From assembly GCF_000209735.1 (NCBI RefSeq), contig NC_021002.1:549391-613390 (forward strand): 64,000 nucleotides of DNA. Direction: 5' to 3'. The position numbers and the translations under genes are program-made. The notes under the pieces are model-generated. The model saw only the letters and a program-made list of their open reading frames with translations, searched no databases and was not told the origin of the DNA. Shown piece after piece: positions 35,778 to 44,766 of the stretch. Source of the DNA: Mycoplasmopsis fermentans PG18 (lineage in GTDB: Bacteria > Bacillota_I > Bacilli_A > Mycoplasmatales > Metamycoplasmataceae). The number at the start of each line of letters is the position of its first letter. Within the stretch, counting starts at the first letter, position 1.

Positions 35778-35827
35778 ATTTTTGATATGTTTTTCATAAA
35801 AAAGTTAATTTTAATTTGAGGTGTTTC

Positions 35828-36316
35828 ATGCAAAAAAATAGAGGAATGTTATTAGAAAAAATAATTAATAAAACAATTGATTACTATGCCAAAAATAAAT
35901 TAGCTTATATTGAAAAGAAGTCTTTACCTGTTAAGTTTAAGAAGGTTAAAAATGATAATTTGAAATTGGATGAGGCTTATATATTAAAGAAGAGCACAGT
36001 TGATTACATCGGTTGCTATAAAGGATTTTTTGTTGCTTTTGAAGCAAAAAGCACAAATGAAAAAAGATTGCCAGCAAATAATATTGCTCGGCACCAAATT
36101 AAGTATTTATTGGATATTGAAAGTAATAGTGGATTAGCTTTCTTTATTATATTTTTTAGTTTTTGTGATGAGTTTTATCTTGTTAAAGCAAGTGAGTTAA
36201 TTCAGCATATGAATAAATCTATTTCTTATGAAGAAATAAAAAACATAGGTTTTAGAATCGAATTAACCTTTCCAGGTATAATCGACTTTTTGCCCTATGT
36301 TCAAAATTTTTATTAG
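35828..36316 (+). CDS. recU: Holliday junction resolvase RecU
   Basis: 162 aa, the Firmicute/mollicute resolvase. The nuclease core STVDYIGCYKGFFVAFEAKST carries the D and E-x-K catalytic residues, and GMLLEKIINKTIDYY is the conserved N-terminal helix. The ATG at 35828 has GAGGTG before it; the in-frame TTG at 35816 lies upstream of that site and is rejected. Confidence 0.93.
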   Translation: MQKNRGMLLEKIINKTIDYYAKNKLAYIEKKSLPVKFKKVKNDNLKLDEAYILKKSTVDYIGCYKGFFVAFEAKSTNEKRLPANNIARHQIKYLLDIESNSGLAFFIIFFSFCDEFYLVKASELIQHMNKSISYEEIKNIGFRIELTFPGIIDFLPYVQNFY

Positions 36317-36328
36317 TGATTGTTGATA

Positions 36329-36604
36329 TTAGAAGTTTACAATATCTCTTAAGTATTTTGAAGGTGTGAATTTTACAACACGTTTTTCAGGCACTTGAAT
36401 TGGTTCATTTGTAAATGGATTAATTGTTTCACGTCCTCTTCTAATTTTTGTTTCGAAGGTTCCTAAATCTGAAAGTTGAACTTTATCTTCAGCTATAAGT
36501 TGTTCTTTTAAAACGAATAGAAATGCATCAAAGTATTGATCTGCTACTCTAACTGGAACTTCTAACATTTCAGCAATTTTTTGTACAAATTCTTTTTTGG
36601 TCAT
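36329..36604 (-). CDS. hup: HU family DNA-binding protein
   Basis: 91 aa. N-terminal MTKKEFVQKIAEM helix pair, then LSDLGTFETKIRRGRETINPFTNE, the HU beta arm with R-N/E-P. Ribosome site GAAAGGAAG. Convergent with recU, the stops 12 bases apart. Confidence 0.95.
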   Translation of the reverse strand: MTKKEFVQKIAEMLEVPVRVADQYFDAFLFVLKEQLIAEDKVQLSDLGTFETKIRRGRETINPFTNEPIQVPEKRVVKFTPSKYLRDIVNF

Positions 36605-36765
36605 AATCTTCCTTTCTTGATTTATAGCATAATAATCATACTATATTTTTTATTATTTTATATTTTTTTACTTATTTATAGTACAAAAAGTCAAAAATAC
36701 ACTTTTGCATATAGCTTTTATAAAATTAAATAATTTAGCATACTTTGTTTAGTTAAAAACTAAAA

Positions 36766-36787
36766 AATAAAAAATGACTTTTTTATT
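36766..36787 (-). terminator. terminator of P80-P60-hinT operon
   Basis: AATAAAAAA-TGAC-TTTTTTATT, a 9-base AT-only stem just past the hinT stop, with TTTTTTAG on the minus strand. AT-only, so the call is moderate. Confidence 0.5.
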
Positions 36788-36798
36788 AAGCCATCTTT

Positions 36799-37134
36799 TT
36801 AGTTATCTTGTGCTTTTTCACGATATGGAATTACGTGTACGTGTGTATGGAAAATTGTTTGATCAGCAGCTTCGCCTGTATTAATTATTATTTTGAAGCC
36901 TGCAATTTTCTTATCTAATACATGTTTTTTTCCAAGTTTACGAGCAACATTTATTAAATGTGCAGCTGTTTCATCATCTGCTTCAGTAATGTTTTTACTG
37001 TGTTTTTTTGGAACCACTAAGAAATGTCCGGGTTGAATTGGGAATTTGTCATAAAAAGCTATACATTTATCATCTTCAAAGATAATATTTGCTTCTGCTT
37101 TTTTGTTAATTATTAATTGAAATATGTTTTGCAT
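36799..37134 (-). CDS. hinT: HIT family protein HinT
   Basis: 111 aa. Histidine-triad purine-nucleoside phosphoramidase: HTHVHVIPY is the H-x-H-x-H motif. Start MQNIFQLIINKK at 37134 has AAGGAG before it; a longer in-frame start at 37194 lies inside the lipoprotein gene. In M. hominis HinT is encoded with P60 and P80 and binds the P80 cytoplasmic part. The same order is found here. Confidence 0.93.
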   Translation of the reverse strand: MQNIFQLIINKKAEANIIFEDDKCIAFYDKFPIQPGHFLVVPKKHSKNITEADDETAAHLINVARKLGKKHVLDKKIAGFKIIINTGEAADQTIFHTHVHVIPYREKAQDN

Positions 37135-37144
37135 AATTGACTCC

Positions 37145-38479
37145 TTATTTTTTGTTAGAGTCTTTGTCTTTTTCGCCTTCAACAAATTTTTCACCCTTAA
37201 GTACTTCTTTTAATGCATCATTTTCTACTTTAAGTTTGTAACCTAATTTAGTGAATGCAGTTTCTGCTGTATCAACTAATGAAGAATCTTTTAAAGCAAA
37301 TAAGATCGCTAATTTTTTAAGATGATTTTGGAAGATTGTGCCTTTGAATGAAAGAAGTTTAACTTTTTCAGTTTCTTTTTCATTTGATTCTTTTGGTAAT
37401 TCAACTTCAGGTTGTCCAATAGGGGCAATTTGGTTTAAGTAAGCAGCAACAATTTCTTTGTCTGATTTTGAGCCTTTATATGGACTGTAACCTTTTTTAA
37501 ATAATTCATCATCTTGTAAAATTAGTCTATCTTCAATAGGTGTATAGAAACCATAAAGTTTGTTAGCTTCAGCATTTTGTAAATTCTTTTCATCTCATTT
37601 CAAGTTGTAATTACTGAAGTTTAAGTTAATACCTTGATAGCCTAATAATTGACTTTCGTATGCATTATCAGTAATTTTTTCAATGTCACTTATTTTTTTA
37701 CTTTCATCTTCCGAACCTTTCATGAAGGTATTAAATGTGTCAATACTTTTAATTGTTTTTAATTGAGTAACAAAGAAATCTTCTTCAGATGTAATTTTAG
37801 TTTTTGCAGTTTTCTTTCAAAGTTGAACAGGTTTCTTTTGAACTGCATATCTAGTTAAATTATAGTTTTCTAATTCGTATTTTAAGAATGATGAATTGTA
37901 TTTAAATTTGTCATCAAGTTTGGCTAATTGTTCTTTATTACTTATTTCAAAGTACTTTAGGACTAAAAGTATTTTTTGAATTTCGGCTCTAATTCCTGTT
38001 TTTTCAGCATTTCAAAAAATTCTAAAAATTTCTTCATTAGGAATTTCGCCAACTTTTAATAAATTTGATATTTTTGATTCTTGATCTTTAGTAAAGTAAT
38101 TTTTTTTCTTTCAATCTAATGATTTTTCATAAAAGTAATAACCATCAGCTCCATTTTTGAAAACTTTATCTTCAGCATAAACTTTAAAAATTTCTAAAGA
38201 ATCTTTATAAAGTTGTGAATTAGTATCATTAAATGTTTTTATGTATTCAGAGTTATCAGTGTTATATGAATTAGTTACGTTTATCTTATATAAAGAAGCA
38301 ATTGTTATTTGTCTTCAAATGTTTTTGATTTCTTCTTTTCTGCCGCCAGCTTTTAAGAAATCATCTTGAATTTTTTTAGCTGGAGTTTCAACAACACGAC
38401 CACAACTAACAGCGGCTATAGGGAAGGCTGCTAAAGTGCTAATGCTTCCTAAAGAAAATAATAATTTTTTATTTTTCAT
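37145..38479 (-). CDS. P60-like surface lipoprotein
   Basis: 444 aa. Signal peptide with lipobox IAAVSC (Cys at about 26), then a long helical, K/E-rich domain. It lies between the P80-like and hinT genes: 15 bases after the first, and its stop about 10 bases before the hinT ATG. The position and size match M. hominis P60, which forms a surface complex with P80. The assignment rests on this context. Confidence 0.8.
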
Positions 38480-38494
38480 TATGCACTCTCCTTC

Positions 38495-40687
38495 CTAGTT
38501 AAAAACTTTCAAAATTTGTTTAATTTTTTCACTAATAATTTTTGTTACTTCATCTTTTTTGCTGTTGTTATTGTTTGTAAAGTATACTTTGTAACCGCCT
38601 TCAAATAACAAGTCTTTATCTTTTTCATTTTTAGCGCGTTCTTTAATTCAAGTTGTTAATTTCTTATTAACATCCAGAGCGTTTTGTTCAGCATCAATTC
38701 TGTATTTAATTTCATTCGATTTTTTCAATTCTTCAATATCTTTGTCAGAATATTTAACACCTTTTACTGCTTTGCCTTGTGCATCAAGTGCATAAATATT
38801 TTCTTGTTCTTTGAGATATTTAACAAAATCAGCATCTTCTAATAAAACTTTATTTACATAATAATCTGATTTTAAGTTTTTAGAAATTACATCTAATGCA
38901 TTGTATTTTGTTGCATTAATTGATTTGTATTTTTTGCTTAAAATAAAATCATTTTTTAAGATTTCAAGCATTTTAGCTCTGTTTTTAGCTTGATCAGCAT
39001 CTGTTAATGATTGACAATAAACTATTGTAGCACCTTTACTATTTAAATAAAGGTAAGCATTATCTAAACCTTTAACTTTTCAGAATGTTCTTATTTTTTT
39101 GTCAGCACCTTCAAAAGCTTTAGCAATTAGTGGTATGATTTCTTCTTTTAATTTGTCATCATATAAACCACTCTTCTTGTTGTTATCAAAATCTCTCATG
39201 ATGTCAAGAAGTTTTTTGTTGTAATCTCCAACTTTTTTAGTTTTTTCTTCTAATGAAGCTGTAGCATCATAATTTGGTTTTAATGGAACTAATTCAGGGA
39301 ATAGTGTTTCTAATTTAGATTGAATACTTTCAAATAATGCTTTTAAATCAATTTCGGGAACAGAGGTTGATCCATAAACTAATTCTGGCATTGTTATTAA
39401 ACCTTTAATAACTTCATCATTATTTGATTTTAATAAATTGGTTAGAGAAAGAATTCCCTTAGTTCCAAAATTATTTTTGTATTCATCAGCGTCGGCTGAT
39501 ATTCAACTTAAAAATGTTGTATAGTCAACAATTTCTTGAGGCAAATTAGTTGTACTGTTAGCATCTGTGATAATCTTTGAGTAATGTGAATATGGCTTAA
39601 AGTCTGTAAAGATTTTTTCATAAGATTGAATTTTTCCGTGTTTTTCATCAGCTGGGTAGAAATATAATAATTTTCTTAAAGCTGTTCTGTCAATTGTTCA
39701 TTCTAATTCTTTTTCGCCTTTTTTAGCTATTTTTGTAGGTGCAACACCTGGAATCGTAAATTGTGTGAATGCATATGGATTATCATTTTTATAGTATTCA
39801 TCAATAAATGCAGATGCATCTTTATATGCTTTAACATAACTATTTGTTGTAAATGACATGTAATCATCTTTAATTTTGAAATAGTTTTCGTTTTCTTTGT
39901 AGTAGTTAAAAACTAATTGACCAGTGTCAAATAAAACTTTGCTTGTATCTGGATTTCCATCTTTATCTAATTCATAGATCTTTTGGTTAGCTTTACGATT
40001 TACTATTTTATTGATATCAACTGTTGAAAGTTCAAAACGTCTTAAAGCATCTTTTTCAATAGCTTTAAAAACTTGATAGTCAACTGCTTCATCAATGTTT
40101 TTAGCTCCATTGTAATTTGAAACTAAAATTTTGTTGAATTTTTCTTCTCATTTATCATAACCGGCTGTTCTTTTGGTGTTTTCTTGAATATCTAGAATCT
40201 TGTTTCTTTCTTTTGTTTTAAGTTCTTCAATTGATTTTAATTTGAATGAAGTATTTTCTTCTTCATTGCCTTCACGTGACATATTTCATAATCTTTGATA
40301 TTCAGCTGAGGCTTTTGCTTCTTTATCATAAAGATAAAACATCGCAAGACGTTTAATTTGTTGTAACAATTTACTTGGATCTTTAGCATCTTCAGTTTTA
40401 CTTGAATTTTTTAATTCTTTGATTGTAATAGAATGTTTTTCTTTTGATCCTGGTAATGTAAATGTTAAAACAGCACTTTCATCTTTGAGTGCGTCTTTAT
40501 ATGTTACTTTTGTTGAATTAATTACAACTGGAACAATGATACCTGTTGCAATTGCAGATGTTAAAAGTGTTCCAAGGATTATACCTTTTAGCTTTTTCTT
40601 TTTAGGCATTGCTTGTTGATTTTTATATTCGTGTTCGGCATTTTTTCTTGTCAAACGTTCGAAAAATGTTTCTTTTCTTTTAGCCAT
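38495..40687 (-). CDS. P80-like membrane protein
   Basis: 730 aa. A basic cytoplasmic N-terminus (MAKRKETFFERLTRKNAEHEY), one membrane helix at about 35-56 (IILGTLLTSAIATGIIVPVVI), then a large extracellular helical, K/N-rich domain. First gene of the P80-P60-hinT operon, with GGAGGAAGC at its start. M. hominis P80 has this architecture and interacts with HinT through its cytoplasmic end. Confidence 0.82.
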
Positions 40688-40799
40688 GCTTCCTCCATAT
40701 ATTTAAATATATATTTAAAATTAATATTGATATAAAAATTATAATTTAATTTATTATATAGTAAATGTAAAAAAAACAATGCTTTTTTCAAAGTTTATT

Positions 40800-40805
40800 T
40801 ATAAT
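40800..40805 (+). promoter_or_regulatory. -10 box, leaderless start
   Basis: TATAAT ends 8 bases before the ATG at 40813. No ribosome site is seen. Confidence 0.45.
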
Positions 40806-40812
40806 TATTCTT

Positions 40813-41391
40813 ATGACAAAAGATGAGCTTTGGATTGCTTGAAATGAATTTAAAAAACTATTAGAACTTAACAAAATTCCATATTCTTTAAGCCCAATGA
40901 CAGCAAGAGTAATCTCTAAAAATGAAAAAGTTACACCTGATAACTTTCGTATTTCTTTGTGGTGAAAAGATTTTTTTGACCTCAAATATTTTAATAATTC
41001 AATATTTCTAACAAATGATGAAACAAATGAAAAAGATTTAAGTCCATTTTTTAAATGCCAAAATAAAAGAATTTATATTGATTTAATTGTTGGCACAAGT
41101 AAAGAAAAATGCAAAAATTTATATAGTTTTAAAACTCATAATAGACTGCTTTTTTGAGGAAAAAATAAGATAAATTTAGCAACAAAAATATTTGGAAGTA
41201 AGTCAAAAATATTAGGTTTAATAGAGCTAATTAATACAATTAAAGAAGACAGATTTTTAAGATTAATTGTCTTGAGTTCTTGCCATGACGATTTTAGATT
41301 TTTTTCTGATTTAAACTGAAAAACAGTCGAATTGGCAAAAATCAATGATGAATATTTTCCTGTGTTTAGTCAATTTTTAAAAATAAAATAA
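40813..41391 (+). CDS. hypothetical 192-aa soluble protein
   Basis: Starts MTKDELWIAWNEFKKLL. Charged, no signal, no membrane segment; five Trp by TGA and one TGG in the first lines. RIYIDLIVGTSKEKCKN and RFLRLIVLSSCHDD look like beta strands, a possible nuclease-like core. No family recognised. Divergent from the P80 operon, with a terminator downstream. Confidence 0.6.
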
Positions 41392-41413
41392 AAAAATAAA
41401 TGATTAAAAGAAG

Positions 41414-41440
41414 TATAGATTTTAATTTCTATATTTTTTT
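41414..41440 (+). terminator. terminator after the 192-aa gene
   Basis: TATAGA / TCTATA stem followed by TTTTTTTAT. Confidence 0.6.
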
Positions 41441-41546
41441 ATGTATTTTTGCTTTTTACAAAATATTTGTAAAGAAAAATACTCACAATTATTTGATATT
41501 AATTTATAATATAAAAAATTAAAGTTAAATTTGTAGGAGAAAAAAA

Positions 41547-42263
41547 GTGAAATACAAACGTATATTAGTAAAACTTTCAGGTGAAGGTTTAGTAAATAAA
41601 CAAAAAAGTTTAGCTATTGACTATGATTTAGTAGAAGACATTGCTAAACAGCTTAAAAAAATTATTGACAAAGGTGTTCAAGTTAGTGTTGTTATTGGTG
41701 GAGGTAACTTTTGAAGAGGTGCTTCTGCTGAAAAGAATGGAATACCTAGAAATAGAGCAGACTACATTGGTATGTTGGCAACTATCATGAATGGTCTAGC
41801 TCTTAAAAGTGGATTCGAAAAAGTTGGATTAAAAACTAGAATCCAATCATCAATTGCAATTGATCAAAAAGTTGCAGAAAATTATATTAATGAAAAGACT
41901 TTAAAATACCTTGAAGAAGGTGAAGTAGTTATTTTTGTTGGCGGTACAGGCCGTCCTTACTTTACAACAGATACAGCAGCAACATTATTTGCTTCAGAAA
42001 TCAAAGCCGAAGTTATCTTAATGGGTAAAAATGGTGTTAGTGGAATCTATGATTCAGACCCTAAGAAAAATCCAAATGCCAAGAAATATGATGTTGTAAC
42101 TTATGATGAAATTTTAGACAAAAAATTACAAGTCATGGACTTAACGGCCACAAGTATGGCTAGAGACAACAATATTAATTTAATTGTTTTCAACATTAAA
42201 GAAAAGAATGCTATTGTCAAAGCTCTTGAAGGTAAAATTGAACACACAGAGGTAATTAAATAA
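41547..42263 (+). CDS. pyrH: UMP kinase
   Basis: 238 aa, starting at GTG with GTAGGAGA upstream. Phosphorylates UMP. LVKLSGEGL, VIGGGNFWRG, VGGTGRPYFTTDTAA and LMGKNGVSGIYDSDPKKNP are the amino-acid-kinase-family motifs of PyrH. Its TAA shares a base with the frr ATG. Confidence 0.95.
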
Positions 42264-42814
42264 TGGAATTAGATTTATATTTATTAGATTTTTTAGATGA
42301 GGCTGAAAAAGCAATTAATCATTATGCTTTTGAATTATCAAAAATTTCAACTGGACGTGCTAACCCTCAATTAATTAAGGGAGTTAGAATTAATTATTAT
42401 GATACTTTGACACCTCTTGAAGAACTTGCTTCAATTACAGTACCAGAACCACAACAATTATTAATTAAACCTTTTGACGTTTCATGCAACCATGAAATTG
42501 CAAAAACAATTTTAAATGCTAACTTAGGTTTAAATCCTGTTGATGAAGGAAATCAAGTTAGAATAACTTTTCCTCCTCTTACAACTGAAAGACGTAAAGA
42601 TATGGTTAAGAGTCTTGCAAAATTTACAGAAAATGCTAAAGTTGCAATTAGAAATGCAAGACAAAATGTTAACAAATCTATCAAGGCTGATGAAGAATTA
42701 TCAGAAGATCAAGAAAAGAAATACTTAGATGAAATTCAAAAAGAAGTTGATAAAAAAATCGAACACATTAACAAAATGACAATCAACAAAGAAAAAGAAT
42801 TAATGAGCATATAA
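42263..42814 (+). CDS. frr: ribosome recycling factor
   Basis: 183 aa. The three-helix bundle and the STGRANPQLIKGVRINYY hinge region of RRF are clear. pyrH-frr is a near-universal pair. A terminator follows. Confidence 0.95.
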   Translation: MELDLYLLDFLDEAEKAINHYAFELSKISTGRANPQLIKGVRINYYDTLTPLEELASITVPEPQQLLIKPFDVSCNHEIAKTILNANLGLNPVDEGNQVRITFPPLTTERRKDMVKSLAKFTENAKVAIRNARQNVNKSIKADEELSEDQEKKYLDEIQKEVDKKIEHINKMTINKEKELMSI

Positions 42815-42836
42815 GCCTGTTTTATAGGGCTTTTTT
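42813..42836 (+). terminator. terminator of pyrH-frr
   Basis: AAGCC...GGCTT stem overlapping the frr stop, followed by TTTTTT. Confidence 0.7.
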
Positions 42837-42913
42837 CATTTTTAAGAAAAATTTTGCAGAATTTATTATCTAAATAATAAATTGATATAATTTCATTAAG
42901 AAAACGAGGATAT

Positions 42914-44251
42914 ATGCTTTTTATTAAGAAACTTAAACCATATTTTGAAAAATACAAAAGATCACAAGACAAAATTCATAATTTGATGCTATTAGATTGG
43001 TTGATAGCTCTTCTTTTAGTTTTATCATCTGTTATTATGGGAGTTTTACTTCATTATTTAAATAATTGAAAACTTCCTTTCATTAAAAGTAATAGTTTTG
43101 TAATAACAGTTGTTTTGTATTCATTGTATTGTATTTTTGTAGTTGGAATATCTATTTATTTGATATTGAAGAGATTTTTCCTTTATAACTTTTTAATAAC
43201 ATTTGATTACAACTATTTGAAGAGTTACAAATATATGCTTAATAATTTAAAAGTTAATCTTAAATTAAAAGAATATAACGAATTAAAAAGATTAATATTT
43301 GATTTAGACACAAATATGAAAGAAACTATCCAATCAGTTACTAATAAAGAAAAGATTACATTATTAGATTCAACAGCTTTAATGTGATTAGATCAAAACT
43401 TTTATCGTGAATTAAATAAACTTCACTTTATTAGTTCAGACAAAAAGACTAGAAATCATGTTTTCAAAATTAAAGAATATAAAGCAATAATAAACAAAGA
43501 AAATCTTTTTGTGGGGCAAATTAACAATAACCAAGTTGAAATTGAATATGCAAAATTAATACCAACTAGTTTAGTTGAAAAATATCGTGGTGTAAATATA
43601 CCTAATAGATATTGACTAATGTCATCAAGCATTTTCAAATTATTACAATTTGTAAATAATGAAGAAACACTTAGTGATTCTATTTTATATTTCATATTGA
43701 GTGACTTAGCACTTATTTTGTCAAAATGAAAGAAATGAAATATTGTTAAACTAAAAGAAGTGTTTGAGTTGTTTTTAATTTCAAATATGTTTGCAGCTTT
43801 TTATGATCGTAGTGAATTCTTAAATTATTCAATTAGAATGCTTGATATTTATGAAGGAACAAAACTCAAAAACATTTTTACAGCTTTGGAAAACAATGCA
43901 AAATTTGGTTTAAAATCACTTAACCTATTTTACGAAAAGGTCATTAAAAAAGTTGTTTTCGACAAAAAAATAGTTGATTTATCACAATCAATTAAAAACA
44001 CATTATTAGGTCGTGAACTAATACTTAATGAGTATTTTTCATCAACATCACTTAAATCATTTGACAATCATGCAATGTTTTTAAAATTTAAAGACGCAAA
44101 AGAAATGAATAAATATTTAAAGAAAATTGAACCAACTAAAATTCATTTTGAAACAAGCAAAGTATTCTTAAATTATCTTTCTCCAAAGGTAAATACAAAC
44201 AAAGTTGACATTCGTTTTGTTTTAACTAAATTAGTTAACAATTATGTCTAA
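42914..44251 (+). CDS. hypothetical two-TM protein with large soluble domain
   Basis: 445 aa. TM segments near 33-54 and 62-90, then a long K/N-rich domain. Same general layout as the 431-aa protein at 17450-18745 but with no obvious sequence match. TATAAT at 42885-42890 and GAGGAT ahead of the ATG. No family recognised. Confidence 0.7.
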
Positions 44252-44263
44252 AAGCAAACAAAA

Positions 44264-44292
44264 AATAGGTATTATCAGCCTATTATTTTTTT
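44264..44292. terminator. bidirectional terminator
   Basis: AATAGG (44264-44269) / CCTATT (44279-44284), then ATTTTTTT, between convergent genes. Confidence 0.75.
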
Positions 44293-44663
44293 ACTTTTAA
44301 ACTTTTTAAAAAATTTTTAAAATCATCAATTAATTTTTGAAAATCAGCTTTTGATTTATTTCCTATTATTTCTTTTCTAGTGTCTTTTACAAATTTAGCT
44401 AAATCCAATCATTGTTGGTTTGTTCCATTTATTTCTTTCAAAGTTGTTTCACCTGTTACAATAAGTCCTTCTAAAGTAGCTAAAGCTATTTTGTCTCCAA
44501 TATTGCCTTTTTCTCTAGCTCTTTTATACTTAGAGTATTCAATTTTATAAACAGTTTTTCCATGCAATGTACACACAAGAGCAGCGGTTACTGTGCTAGC
44601 TACTAAAATTGTAGCTCCTACTGATATACCAATAATAGCACCTTTACTCATCTTTTTTGCCAT
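44283..44663 (-). CDS. hypothetical membrane-anchored 126-aa protein
   Basis: Basic start MAKKMSKGA, one membrane helix (IIGISVGATILVASTVTAAL, about 10-30), then a lysine-rich helical domain ending FKNFLKSLKVKK. Ribosome site GGAGGTG. No family recognised. Confidence 0.7.
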
Positions 44664-44754
44664 AATACACCTCCGAAATGTATATAATAATTTTACTATT
44701 TTAACAACTAAATATAAAAATAATTCTTTTACTTAGCTTTATTAATTAAATAAA

Positions 44755-44760
44755 TATAAT
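44755..44760 (+). promoter_or_regulatory. -10 box, leaderless dnaE
   Basis: TATAAT ends 7 bases before the dnaE ATG, which puts the predicted +1 on the A of the start codon. No ribosome site is present. Confidence 0.55.
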
Positions 44761-44766
44761 TAAAAT

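Noticed and set aside
37135-37194. Longer hinT start at 37194
   Set aside because: It lies within the P60-like coding sequence and has no ribosome site; the ATG at 37134 has AAGGAG.
38648-40687. Three short ORFs inside the P80 region as separate genes
   Set aside because: All share one frame and are separated only by TGA; they form one 730-aa protein.
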